This document shows, in pieces, positions 6,824 through 14,820 of a stretch of DNA of 35,562 bases (position 1 is its first letter; each line of letters starts with the position of its first letter). A model generated the notes under the pieces. That model made no database searches. It was given only the letters and a program-made list of their open reading frames with translations, and had not been told where the DNA came from. This DNA is from DASXBJ01 sp036491755. GTDB lineage: Bacteria; Chloroflexota; Dormibacteria; Dormibacterales; Dormibacteraceae. Where the stretch lies: assembly GCA_036491755.1 (NCBI GenBank), contig DASXBJ010000080.1, forward strand, positions 1 through 35,562, written 5' to 3'. A program made the position numbers and the translations under genes.

Positions 6824-7566
6824 GCCAGCGCGAAGTCGACTTCGACGTTCACTTGGACGTCCACCTGACCGACAGGGACTTGGGTAGCCGCCGGTAACGC
6901 TGCCGACGCTCCGTAGTTGGTGAAGGCCGGCAGCCTGGTGGCAGTCGCCAGGTCACTGACCCGGATCACCTGCCCGAGCTTGACGCCGGCGGCGTTGGCC
7001 ATCGCCTGTGCCTTGGCCCTCGCGTCGGTGATCGCCAGGGTTCGCGCGTCCGCCTCGGCCGACTTCGGGTCCGCCAGGCTGAAGCCAACGTTGATATTGG
7101 TCGCGCCGCCCTCCTGCACGATGGCGTCGAGTGTCCTGCCGACGCCGTCCACGCTGTGCCACTGGATGCGCAGAGTTTCACCGGCCTGGTAGCCGCTGAT
7201 GGTGCCGCCGGGGCTGTACATGGGACCGACTGAGTAACCCTCCGTCGACAGGTCCTTATCCGCGACTCCGAGGGCCTTGACGCGAGCGATCAGCTTGCCG
7301 GCTTTGGCTGCCAGGTCGCTCTGGGCTGCCGCCGCCGTGCTCTGCTGGGAATCGACTCCCGCGAAAACCGTCGCGAGGTCTGGCTTGAGCGAAACGGTCG
7401 CGTCGCCGCTGGTGAACACACCGGTCTGGACCGACGTCGTTGTAGCCGAGGGCGAGCTGAGAAGCAGGGTCGGCCGCTGGGACGCCAGCACGATCGCCAC
7501 CACGACAACCGAGCAGAGCGCCGCCACCGCCACCGGGATGAGGATCGTGCGCAGGGATGAGTGCAT
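6820..7566 (-). CDS. exported SIMPL (DUF541) domain protein
   Basis: The 248-residue protein starts at ATG 7566, behind a good AAGGAG nine bases upstream. The longer reading from 7590 would leave the start without a ribosome site. An N-terminal hydrophobic anchor (ILIPVAVAALCSVVVVAIVL) is followed by a SIMPL/DUF541 domain with typical segments: GDATVSLKPDLATVFAGV, LSTEGYSVGPMY, and DARAKAQAMANAAGVKLGQV near the C-terminal third. Family members are periplasmic or surface proteins of unclear role, sometimes linked to oxidative stress or signalling. Its stop overlaps that of the convergent membrane-protein gene by four bases, so no space remains for a conventional terminator. Confidence 0.85.
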   Translation of the reverse strand: MHSSLRTILIPVAVAALCSVVVVAIVLASQRPTLLLSSPSATTTSVQTGVFTSGDATVSLKPDLATVFAGVDSQQSTAAAAQSDLAAKAGKLIARVKALGVADKDLSTEGYSVGPMYSPGGTISGYQAGETLRIQWHSVDGVGRTLDAIVQEGGATNINVGFSLADPKSAEADARTLAITDARAKAQAMANAAGVKLGQVIRVSDLATATRLPAFTNYGASAALPAATQVPVGQVDVQVNVEVDFALA

Positions 7567-7624
7567 TTCTTGAATCTCCTTGCTGCGCAAACGCCGGCCG
7601 CCGGAGCCAGGTAACAGGAACCGG

Positions 7625-7969
7625 TCAGCCTGGGTCCTGTCGGGCTGAGGGCCACTCCCGCGGATCGTGGCCTACGTTGGGAATGCTCCCGGTCCGCCAG
7701 TAGATCCCGCTCCGGCGCTGCATCAGCTCCTCGTCAACCAGGTGGCGGCGCAGCGTGGCGAAGTCGGGGTGGCGTCGCGAGATGATGCGGTTCACGTCGG
7801 CCTCCGCATACCGGGTGCCAGGCTGGAACTCTTCCGCGAGCCAACGCAGGACCGCGAGCCTCTTCTTGCGCTGGGCCGGAATGCCGGTGAGGCGGCCGGC
7901 GGCGTCGAGGAAGTTCACCAGCACCCAGGCGTCGTACGGATCAACACCGGCAGCCTCTCGATCGGCCAT
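7625..7969 (-). CDS. DUF2087 domain protein
   Basis: The 114-residue protein matches the DUF2087 family in NFLDAAGRLTGIPAQRKKRL, LRWLAEEFQPGTRYAEADVN and HPDFATLRRHLVDEELMQR. The fold is thought to be winged-helix-like and is often found fused to or near transcription regulators, so a nucleic-acid-related role is possible. The ATG at 7969 is preceded by TAGGCT (7976-7981), six bases upstream. The gene is divergent from the small exported protein at 8031 with 61 bases between, and each side carries its own -10-like box. Confidence 0.85.
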   Translation of the reverse strand: MADREAAGVDPYDAWVLVNFLDAAGRLTGIPAQRKKRLAVLRWLAEEFQPGTRYAEADVNRIISRRHPDFATLRRHLVDEELMQRRSGIYWRTGSIPNVGHDPREWPSARQDPG

Positions 7970-7975
7970 GGTTCG

Positions 7976-7981
7976 AGCCTA
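7976..7981 (-). promoter_or_regulatory. -10 box, leaderless start of DUF2087 gene
   Basis: TAGGCT (reverse strand) ends six bases before the ATG at 7969. On the other strand CAGACT (8019-8024) sits six bases before the GTG at 8031, so two leaderless promoters would stand back to back in this 61-base gap. Confidence 0.4.
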
Positions 7982-8030
7982 CCTCGGCGCGTCCATTGAC
8001 GCCTCCTCCGCATGAGGCCAGACTCACGGC

Positions 8031-8465
8031 GTGGGACGCCGGAATTTGCTGTTTTTCGGAGCTGCTTTCCTGTTGGTGAACGCGCTGCTGCTGGGTCCCT
8101 ACACCGGCGGGGTTTACCTCAACGCGCCTCCAGCGGCCAATTCGCAGCCCGGATCGCTGCCCGGCTGCGTGAGCGTGCACGTGTTTTCGTCGCGCGGCTG
8201 GGGATCCTGGCAGACGATCCATTCCCAGGTCGATCTCAGTGGTTGCAACACTTCGGATGGCCAGCTTCGGATCTCCTCCGGTCCAACCTGTTCGGCCTCG
8301 AGCTTCCTTGGCCCAGGCACCGCCTCTTGCTCGGCGACCAACGTGGGTGCGGACATCAAGGTCAGGGTCGAAATCCACTATCCATACCTGCTGGACTGGA
8401 CGTCCGGGAGCCCATCAGTCACCAACTTCACCATCAACCCGAGCGGCAACTATTCGTCCCCATAA
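8031..8465 (+). CDS. small exported hypothetical protein
   Basis: The 144-residue protein has an N-terminal signal or anchor segment (LLFFGAAFLLVNALLLGPY, residues 6-24) followed by a Ser/Thr/Gly-rich extracytoplasmic domain. Four Cys (about 46, 71, 87 and 100) could form two disulfides. No family was recognised. The GTG start at 8031 follows CAGACT by six bases. It is convergent to the tRNA-Ser gene, and a short palindrome, CCTGATCAGG (8480-8489), lies between them. Confidence 0.6.
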   Translation: MGRRNLLFFGAAFLLVNALLLGPYTGGVYLNAPPAANSQPGSLPGCVSVHVFSSRGWGSWQTIHSQVDLSGCNTSDGQLRISSGPTCSASSFLGPGTASCSATNVGADIKVRVEIHYPYLLDWTSGSPSVTNFTINPSGNYSSP

Positions 8466-8493
8466 CGGGAGAGCTCAAGCCTGATCAGGGGTT

Positions 8494-8585
8494 TGGCGGA
8501 GGGGCAGGGATTTGAACCCTGGATAGGCTTGCACCTATAACGGTTTTCAAGACCGTCGCCATCAACCGGACTCGGCCACCCCTCC
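8494..8585 (-). tRNA. tRNA-Ser, anticodon UGA
   Basis: On the reverse strand, the acceptor GGAGGGG (8585-8579) pairs perfectly with CCCCTCC (8504-8498), followed by G and an encoded CCA (8496-8494). The anticodon stem ACGGT/ACCGT encloses CTTGAAA with anticodon TGA (8549-8547), reading UCA and, by wobble, other UCN codons. The variable arm is long, as in all serine tRNAs. The gene lies 25 bases downstream of serS on the same strand, and a TAGAAT box occupies the gap. Confidence 0.97.
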
Positions 8586-8599
8586 GAGAGGCATCTCGG

Positions 8600-8605
8600 A
8601 TTCTA
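8600..8605 (-). promoter_or_regulatory. -10 box of the tRNA-Ser(UGA) gene
   Basis: TAGAAT (reverse strand) sits 14 bases before the tRNA 5' end and just after the serS stop. It is the same hexamer as before the other tRNA-Ser gene. Co-transcription with serS is also possible. Confidence 0.4.
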
Positions 8606-8610
8606 GAAAC

Positions 8611-9873
8611 TCAGCGCACCCCGATCAGCTCGATGCCACCCATGTAGGGCCGCAGCACCTCGGGGACGGTGATCATGCCGTCGGCGCGTTGGTACGTCTC
8701 GATGATCGCGTCGATCGTCCGCGGCAGCGCCAGGCCACTGCCGTTGATCGTGTGGGCGAACTTCGGCGGCGCGCCTCGCTCGGCGCGGTAGCGGATGTTG
8801 GCGCGGATCGCCTGAAAGTCGCTGAACACGGAGCACGATGAGACCTCGAGGTAGCGGCCGAGTCCTGGCGCCCACGCCTCCAGGTCGTACTTCTTGTACT
8901 GCGCGAAACCCATGTCACCGGTGCACATCGCGAGCACCTGATAGTGCAGTCCAAGGCGCTGGAGGATGTCCTCGGCGTCCTTCACCAGGTTCTCGAACTC
9001 GTCCATCGAGGTCTCGGCGGTCGTGACCTTGACCAGCTCGACCTTGGAGAACTGGTGCAAGCGGATGAACCCGCGCGTGTCCTTGCCCGCGGCGCCGGCC
9101 TCGGTGCGCCAGGAAGGCGCATACGCCACGTACTTCATCGGCAGACGGTCCGCGTCGAGGATCTCGTCGCGGTGGAAGTTGGTGACCGGGACCTCGGCCG
9201 TGGGGATCAGCCACAGGTCTTCGCCCTCGACCTTGAACGCCTGGTCGGCGAACTTAGGCAGGTTTCCCGTACCGACCATGGACGCGGAGTTGACCAGCAT
9301 CGGCGGCCACACCTCTGTGTAGCCGTGCTCCCGCGTGTGGACGTCGAGCATGAACTGGGCCAGGGCGCGCTCGAGCCGCGCGCCGTCGGCAAGAAGAAAC
9401 GCGAAACGCGACCCGGACACGCGCGCCGCGTGCTCGAAATCCATGATGCCCAGGGACTCGCCGAGGTCGAAATGCGTGCGTGGCGCGAATCCGATCTCCG
9501 GCTTGTTCCCCCACTCCCTGGCGACGACGTTGTCCTTCTCCGTCTCGCCAATGGGCACCGACTCGTGGAACAGGTTCGGCACTTGCAGCAGAAGAGCGTC
9601 CAGCTCCTTCTTGACCGCGTCGGCCCTGGCGAGCTCCTCCTTCGACGTGCCGGCCATCTCGCGCAGCCTGTCCTTCAAGCCATCCTCGCGCGTCTTCGCA
9701 AACTCCTTGGACAGCCGGTTCTGCTCGGCCTTGATCGTCTCGGCCCTGTGCAGGTGGCCGCGCCAACGCTCGTCGAGCTGGAGGATCTCGTCGATCGGCG
9801 CCGGCTCGCCTTTGAGCTCGGCTGCTCGCCTGACGCGGTCGGGATCCTTGCGAATGAGCTCGAGCGGGAGCAC
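8611..9873 (-). CDS. serS: seryl-tRNA synthetase
   Basis: This 420-residue class II synthetase charges tRNA-Ser. The N-terminal region (MLPLELIRKDPDRVRRAA, then about residues 30-105) is the antiparallel coiled-coil arm that grips the long variable arm of tRNA-Ser. The catalytic domain shows TAEVPVTNFHRDEIL, motif 2 in SWRTEAGAAGKDTRGFIRLH, and motif 3 in NGSGLALPRTIDAIIE. Length is normal for the family. The GTG start at 9873 lies four bases after the lysS stop, so it is probably translated from the lysS transcript. It is followed directly by one of its own substrate tRNAs. Confidence 0.97.
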   Translation of the reverse strand: MLPLELIRKDPDRVRRAAELKGEPAPIDEILQLDERWRGHLHRAETIKAEQNRLSKEFAKTREDGLKDRLREMAGTSKEELARADAVKKELDALLLQVPNLFHESVPIGETEKDNVVAREWGNKPEIGFAPRTHFDLGESLGIMDFEHAARVSGSRFAFLLADGARLERALAQFMLDVHTREHGYTEVWPPMLVNSASMVGTGNLPKFADQAFKVEGEDLWLIPTAEVPVTNFHRDEILDADRLPMKYVAYAPSWRTEAGAAGKDTRGFIRLHQFSKVELVKVTTAETSMDEFENLVKDAEDILQRLGLHYQVLAMCTGDMGFAQYKKYDLEAWAPGLGRYLEVSSCSVFSDFQAIRANIRYRAERGAPPKFAHTINGSGLALPRTIDAIIETYQRADGMITVPEVLRPYMGGIELIGVR

Positions 9874-9877
9874 CTGG

Positions 9878-11287
9878 CTAGGACTCGGCTTTCATGACCG
9901 GAAACAGGATGACGTCGCGCACCGATGCCTGGTCGGTCAGCAGCATCACCAGGCGATCGATTCCCATACCGAGGCCGCCGCAAGGGGGCAGGCCGTACTC
10001 GACCGCCCGGAGAAAGTCTTCGTCCATGGGGTGGGACTCCTCGTTGCCGGCCGCGCGCTGCGCCGCCTGCGACTCGAACCGCGCCCGCTGGTCGATCGGG
10101 TCGGTCAGCTCGGTGAACGCGTTGGCGTACTCGCGGCCGAGGATGATCAGCTCGAAGCGCTCGACAAACCGCGGGTCGTCATCGCGCGGTCGGGCCAGCG
10201 GCGAGATCTCCACCGGGTAGTCGGTCACGAAGGTGGGCTGCCGCAGGCGCGGCTCGACGTGCTCCTCGAAGAGGTCGCTGAGCTCCTGCCCCACCGCGTG
10301 CCGGCCTGTCTGCTCCAACACGAGATCGGCCATCCGCGCGCGGCGAAACGGCGGCGTCAGGTTGACAGCCTCGCCCTGGTAAGAGGTGTCGAGCGGGCGA
10401 CCCGCCGCCATCGCCGAGACGACCACCAGGTCTTCGACCAGCTGCATGACGTCGTCGTAGTCGGCGTACGCCTGGTAGCTTTCGAGCAGCGTGAACTCGG
10501 GGTTGTGGCGCGGCGAGAGCCCCTCGTTGCGGAACACGCGGCCGATCTCGTACACCCGCTCGAATCCGCCGACCAGGAGCCGCTTGAGGTGCAGCTCGAG
10601 TGCAATGCGCAGGTAGAGGTCGCGATCCAGCGAGTTGTGGTGGGTGACAAAAGGTCGCGCGTGGGCGCCGCCCGGAACCTCCTGCAGCACCGGCGTGTCG
10701 ACATCCAGGAATCCGCGCTCGTCGAGCAATCCACGAATCGAGGTGATGATCTTCGTGCGCGCCCGAAAGACCTCGCGCACCTGGGGGTTGGCGATGAGAT
10801 CGACGTAGCGCTGGCGGTACCGGATCTCCACGTCCTTCAAGCCGTGCCACTTTTCCGGCAGCGGGCGCAGCGACTTGGTGAGCAGCTGGAACGAGTGGAC
10901 CTCGAGCGTCACCTCACCGCGCTTGGTGCGAAAAACAGGACCCGTGACACCGATGATGTCGCCGGTGTCCAGATCCGCGAATCGCGGGAACTCCTGCTCG
11001 CCAACGATCTCTCGCGTGGCCATCAGCTGGATCCGCCCGGTCCCGTCCTGCAGGTCCGCGAAGACGAGGCCGCCCTGCCCTCGCTTGACCATGAGGCGGC
11101 CCGCGAGCGAAACCTGGCCCGTCCGTTCGCTCTCGCCGAGCAGCTCGCGCGCGGATTGCGCCGTCTGCGTGGGACGGAAGCCTCGGGAGTACGGTTCGAC
11201 CCCACTCGCTCGCAGGCGCTCGAGCTTCTCGCGCCGGTCACGCATGACCGCGGGCAGGTCCAGCTCGCCGTCCTCTCGCTGCTTCAC
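9878..11287 (-). CDS. lysS: lysyl-tRNA synthetase, class II
   Basis: The 469-residue enzyme attaches lysine to tRNA-Lys. An N-terminal OB-fold anticodon-binding domain occupies about residues 55-145 (VSLAGRLMVKRGQGGLVFADL). The catalytic core shows RYRQRYVDLI, motif 2 with FERVYEIGRVFRNEGLSPRH, and motif 3 with GGLGMGIDRLVMLLT. It is somewhat shorter than the E. coli enzyme at the N-terminus. The GTG start at 11287 is preceded by TAGTCT (11297-11302), nine bases upstream. It forms an operon with serS. Confidence 0.97.
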   Translation of the reverse strand: MKQREDGELDLPAVMRDRREKLERLRASGVEPYSRGFRPTQTAQSARELLGESERTGQVSLAGRLMVKRGQGGLVFADLQDGTGRIQLMATREIVGEQEFPRFADLDTGDIIGVTGPVFRTKRGEVTLEVHSFQLLTKSLRPLPEKWHGLKDVEIRYRQRYVDLIANPQVREVFRARTKIITSIRGLLDERGFLDVDTPVLQEVPGGAHARPFVTHHNSLDRDLYLRIALELHLKRLLVGGFERVYEIGRVFRNEGLSPRHNPEFTLLESYQAYADYDDVMQLVEDLVVVSAMAAGRPLDTSYQGEAVNLTPPFRRARMADLVLEQTGRHAVGQELSDLFEEHVEPRLRQPTFVTDYPVEISPLARPRDDDPRFVERFELIILGREYANAFTELTDPIDQRARFESQAAQRAAGNEESHPMDEDFLRAVEYGLPPCGGLGMGIDRLVMLLTDQASVRDVILFPVMKAES

Positions 11288-11296
11288 GATCCGAAA

Positions 11297-11302
11297 AGAC
11301 TA
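11297..11302 (-). promoter_or_regulatory. -10 box, leaderless start of lysS
   Basis: TAGTCT (reverse strand) ends nine bases before the GTG at 11287. No Shine-Dalgarno is visible. Confidence 0.45.
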
Positions 11303-11313
11303 ACGAGTACGCG

Positions 11314-12162
11314 CTAGAGCGCTATCTCCTGGTCCTCGGCGGCCGGGAACGCGTTGACCTCCCCGCCACCCGACCCGCGGTGGTTGCCGAGCGCCTCCTC
11401 GATGAGGGCGTCGACGTCCGTATCCGAGTGGAGCGGGTCGTGATGAAAGAAGGCCAGCTCCTTGACGCCTGCCTGCTCGGCCAGGGAGAGCGACTCTTCG
11501 TACGTCGAGTGCCCAAACCCCGCGTGCGTCCGGTACTCCTCGGTGCTGTACTGCGCGTCGTGCACGAGGAGGTCTGAGTCGCGGCACCAATTCGCCAGCT
11601 CCTTCAAGGTCCCGTTCGACTCGTTGGTGAACATCGCGATCTCGTTGTCGGTCGCAAACGTGAAGCGCGAGGAGCCCTCGTCGATTCGATAGCCGAACGT
11701 GGGGATCGGATGCATCAGGAGGTGCGGCGTTATCCGCAGCGCCCCGACCTCGAAGGTCTCGCCTGGGTTGCGCTCGATGAACTCCATCTCCGCGGGCATG
11801 TGGCTCAGCCGCACGGGAAAGTACGCCGGGTCCATCTGGTCGGCGAAGGCCGCCTGGAGCGACTTCGCCGACCCGGCCGGGCCGACGATGGTGAGATGGG
11901 TGCCCGGCACGAACGCCGGCAAGAAGAACGGGAACCCCTGGATGTGGTCGAGGTGCGTGTGAGTGATCAAAAGATGAGCCTGCAGCGGTTCGCTCGGGCT
12001 GAACGTCGCTCCCAGCTCCGCTATGCCCGAACCGGAGTCGACGATGAGCAGGTTGTTCTGCTTGTCCCGCACCTCGATGCAGGTCGTGTTGCCGCCGTAC
12101 CGCAGGGTGCGCCTTCCGGGCGTTGGCCGTGTCCCGCGGGTGCCCCAGAACTTGATCCTCAC
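11314..12162 (-). CDS. metallo-beta-lactamase-fold hydrolase
   Basis: The 282-residue protein starts VRIKFWGTRGTRPTPG and carries the zinc-binding motif THTHLDHIQGFPFF. Further likely ligands are His in HDAQYST and the HHDP motif near the C-terminus (FFHHDPLHSDTD). The GTRGT N-terminus and the HDAQYS segment are typical of PqsE/Lactonase-like or phosphodiesterase-like MBL proteins often found with signalling genes. The GTG start at 12162 overlaps the HD-GYP stop by four bases (GTGA), so expression is coupled. The substrate is unknown; a nucleotide or phosphodiester is plausible given its neighbour. Confidence 0.85.
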   Translation of the reverse strand: MRIKFWGTRGTRPTPGRRTLRYGGNTTCIEVRDKQNNLLIVDSGSGIAELGATFSPSEPLQAHLLITHTHLDHIQGFPFFLPAFVPGTHLTIVGPAGSAKSLQAAFADQMDPAYFPVRLSHMPAEMEFIERNPGETFEVGALRITPHLLMHPIPTFGYRIDEGSSRFTFATDNEIAMFTNESNGTLKELANWCRDSDLLVHDAQYSTEEYRTHAGFGHSTYEESLSLAEQAGVKELAFFHHDPLHSDTDVDALIEEALGNHRGSGGGEVNAFPAAEDQEIAL

Positions 12163-14006
12163 GACGCAACCTCTGAGTTCGCGGGGGTCTTGTAGATCTC
12201 CTTGGTGATGAAGATGTCCAGCAGGTCCTTGTCCAGCTTGCCGTCGTTCGCCTCGCTGTGCAGGATGTCGAGGGCCGTGCTGTTGGGAACCGCCCGCTTG
12301 TAGGGACGGTCCTGCGCGGTCAGCGCGTCGTAGATGTCCGAGATCGTCATCATCCGCGCCTGGATGGGGATCTGGTCCGCCGTCAGACCACGCGGGTAAC
12401 CCGAGCCGTCGAGCTTTTCGTGATGGCCGTAAGCGATCTCGGGAATCCCCTTCATCACCGGGGTCCAGGGGATCTTGGTCAGGAAATGGAAGCTGTGCGT
12501 GACGTGCGACTCCATCTCCAGCCGCTCCTGCGGGTCCAGGGTGCCCTTGCGGATGCTGAGAAACCTGAACTCCTGCGGGTCGAGCATCGGGTGCGGCTGC
12601 CCCGCCATGTCGTAGTACGTCTGGCCGGACAGGGTCTCCAGCATCGAGGCCTTGTCCTCGGGCAGAACCGTCGGCTCGTTCGCGGCCACGATGCTCTGCA
12701 TCCACTGGTTCAGCTGCTCGAGGTCCTTCTGCAACCGCTGGTCGATCTCCTCCAGCACCGATTGGCCGCCGCGTCCGTTGCGCATCGCCTCCAGCTTCTC
12801 GGTGGCGTACTGGACTTGAACCGAGCGCTCGACGAACTCGAAGCGCGACTGGATCACCTCGAGCTGGCCCGGGATGAGCTTCTTGGCTTTGACCAGGATG
12901 TGCTCGCGAACGCCGACCTTGCCGAAGTCGTGCAGCAGGCAGGCGTATCGGAGCTCCTTGAACTGGTCCTCTGTCAGGTTGACGTCGCGATACTTGCCGG
13001 CGCCCATACCCGAGACGGCACGCGCCAGACGTGTCGTCAGCTTCTCGACCCGGCCCGAGTGGCCGGCGGTGCTCGGGTCTCTCTGCTCGATCGCGGTGAC
13101 GCTGGCCTGGACGAAGCCGTCGAACAAAGCCTGGATCGAGTCCAGCAGCGTCTTGTTGTCGATGGCGACCGCGGCCTGGCTGGCGATCGACTCGATCATC
13201 TCGAGGTCCTCGGGCCGGAAGCTCACGACTTCTTTGGGGACGTTTTCGACGGTCAGCTTCGTGTCAAAGCGCCGCTTCGCATTGATGAGCTGAACCGCTC
13301 CCACGACCTCGTGGTTGTAGTTGCGCATGGGCACCGTCAGCATCGACTTGGTGCGGTAGCCGAACTGTGCGTCGAAGCCCTTGCCGCCCTGCGGCTTGCC
13401 GGGCGGGGGGTTGTAGGCGTCGTCGTAGATCTGCGGCGAGCCGACCGACACCGTGTACCCGACCACCGACTTCTCGTCGACCGGCACCTTGAAAGCCGAG
13501 TACGTGTTGGCGATCGAGTTGTTCTGGCTCGAAGCCAGGAACAGCATCGCCACACCGTCGTCGATCGACTTGAGCCACAGACTGGCGCCGTCGGCGTTGG
13601 TCAGCTGGCGCATGGTCAGGAGGATGAATTCCTGCAGCTTCGTGATGTCCCGCTCGGCGGAGAGCGCGACGCCGATGCGGTTGAGCTCCTCAAACTGGCG
13701 GTGCTGCCGGCGCGCCTGGTCCTCGAGATCGATGACCTCCTGCTTGAGGGCCATGTTCTCGACCGCGATCCGCACCAGCTCGCGCAGCGCGGACGGGGAG
13801 GCATCGACGGGCAGCGCGACCGCGATGTCGGCGAGCCCTTCCGGCGCCGCCTGGCCCGGGGCAAGCAGGACCAGCGCGGGCCTGGCCACCGGCGTCGCGC
13901 CGGTCAGCGCCTGGCTCTCAAAGCCCGCTCCGGCGAGCGCCTGGGCCACCGCGGCCTGGTCCGGGCCGGCGGCGACATAGAGGTGGAAGGGCTGGGCGGC
14001 CCTCAA
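12159..14006 (-). CDS. GAF/HD-GYP protein, putative cyclic-di-GMP phosphodiesterase
   Basis: The 615-residue cytoplasmic protein has three parts. Residues 1-75 look receiver-like but degenerate. A helix at about 80-105 leads to a GAF sensor domain at about 105-290. A C-terminal HD-GYP domain follows, with HSGRV (316), LLHDFGKVG (His359-Asp360, Lys364), HHEKLDGSGYP (528-538) and ISDIYDALTAQDRPYK. HD-GYP proteins hydrolyse cyclic-di-GMP. About 165 residues separate HD from HHE, roughly 100 more than usual, so a charged helical insertion lies near residues 384-485. The TTG start at 14006 has only a weak ribosome site. It follows coaX by 20 bases and overlaps the MBL gene. Confidence 0.88.
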   Translation of the reverse strand: MRAAQPFHLYVAAGPDQAAVAQALAGAGFESQALTGATPVARPALVLLAPGQAAPEGLADIAVALPVDASPSALRELVRIAVENMALKQEVIDLEDQARRQHRQFEELNRIGVALSAERDITKLQEFILLTMRQLTNADGASLWLKSIDDGVAMLFLASSQNNSIANTYSAFKVPVDEKSVVGYTVSVGSPQIYDDAYNPPPGKPQGGKGFDAQFGYRTKSMLTVPMRNYNHEVVGAVQLINAKRRFDTKLTVENVPKEVVSFRPEDLEMIESIASQAAVAIDNKTLLDSIQALFDGFVQASVTAIEQRDPSTAGHSGRVEKLTTRLARAVSGMGAGKYRDVNLTEDQFKELRYACLLHDFGKVGVREHILVKAKKLIPGQLEVIQSRFEFVERSVQVQYATEKLEAMRNGRGGQSVLEEIDQRLQKDLEQLNQWMQSIVAANEPTVLPEDKASMLETLSGQTYYDMAGQPHPMLDPQEFRFLSIRKGTLDPQERLEMESHVTHSFHFLTKIPWTPVMKGIPEIAYGHHEKLDGSGYPRGLTADQIPIQARMMTISDIYDALTAQDRPYKRAVPNSTALDILHSEANDGKLDKDLLDIFITKEIYKTPANSEVAS

Positions 14007-14026
14007 AGGAGCTGGATCACCAGGAC

Positions 14027-14806
14027 TTATCTAGCACCGCCGTCGGAGTTTTGAGCGTAGATAAGACGTAAACCTTCGAGGGTCAGGAGCGGGTCGGTCG
14101 TCTCGATCACGTTCGTGAGCCCGGCCACCAGAGCCGCCTGCCCGCCCGTGGCGATGACCCGGGCCTTGCCTCCGAGCTCGGCGACCATCCGCTGCACCAT
14201 GCCCTCCACCTGCGCCACGAAACCCCAGACCAGGCCCGACTGGATGGAGGTCACGGTGTTGCGGCCGATCACCGAGTCGGGGGCCACCGGTTCGACGCGC
14301 CGGAGCATTGCCGTGTGGGAGACCAGGGCGTCCAGCGAGATCACGACCCCCGGAGCGATGGCCCCCCCGAGGTAGTCACCCTCGGCGTTGATCGCGTCGT
14401 AGGTGACCGCCGTCCCGAAATCGATGACCACGATCGGGCCGCCGTACTTGGTGTAGGCGGCCAGGGCGTTGGCGATCCGGTCGGCGCCAACATCCTTGGG
14501 GTTGTCGTAGCGGATCCGCACGCTGGTCTTGACCCCGGGCCCGACCATGACCGGCTCGCACTTCAGGTAACGCCTCGAGGCTTCGAGCAGGGCGGGGTTG
14601 ACGGTTGGCACGACGCTCGAGATCACCACGCCGTCGACCAAAGACAGTTCGAGGCCGCGCAGCTCGAACAGCTGCTTGAGCTCCAGTCCCAACTCGTCGT
14701 CCGTCCGCTCCCGGTGGGATGTGACCCGCCAGTCGGCCACGAGCCTCTCCCCATCGAACAGGCCGAGCGTCACGTTCGTGTTGCCGACGTCGACCGCGAG
14801 CAGCAT
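14027..14806 (-). CDS. coaX: type III pantothenate kinase
   Basis: The 259-residue kinase carries out the first step of coenzyme A synthesis. The N-terminal phosphate loop is LLAVDVGNTNVTLGLFDG, followed by DPKDVGADRIANA-like DNPKDVGADRIANALAAY and VIDFGTAVTYDAI with the catalytic Asp. GGAIAPGV and TGGQAALVAGL complete the ASKHA-fold pattern. Length is standard. The ATG at 14806 is preceded by TAGAGT (14815-14820), eight bases upstream, with no Shine-Dalgarno. The argH stop codon lies inside that box. CoaX heads the coaX/HD-GYP/MBL unit. Confidence 0.95.
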   Translation of the reverse strand: MLLAVDVGNTNVTLGLFDGERLVADWRVTSHRERTDDELGLELKQLFELRGLELSLVDGVVISSVVPTVNPALLEASRRYLKCEPVMVGPGVKTSVRIRYDNPKDVGADRIANALAAYTKYGGPIVVIDFGTAVTYDAINAEGDYLGGAIAPGVVISLDALVSHTAMLRRVEPVAPDSVIGRNTVTSIQSGLVWGFVAQVEGMVQRMVAELGGKARVIATGGQAALVAGLTNVIETTDPLLTLEGLRLIYAQNSDGGAR

Positions 14807-14814
14807 CGCGCCGA

Positions 14815-14820
14815 ACTCTA
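14815..14820 (-). promoter_or_regulatory. -10 box, leaderless start of coaX
   Basis: TAGAGT (reverse strand) ends eight bases before the coaX ATG. Its first three bases are the TAG stop of argH. Confidence 0.45.

Noticed and set aside
9335..11317. 660-residue open frame on the plus strand
   Set aside because: Antisense to serS and lysS, which are unmistakable. It is low-complexity Arg/Ser-rich sequence, as expected for a high-GC shadow frame.
12258..14054. 598-residue open frame on the plus strand
   Set aside because: Mirror frame of the GAF/HD-GYP gene, with no recognisable domain.
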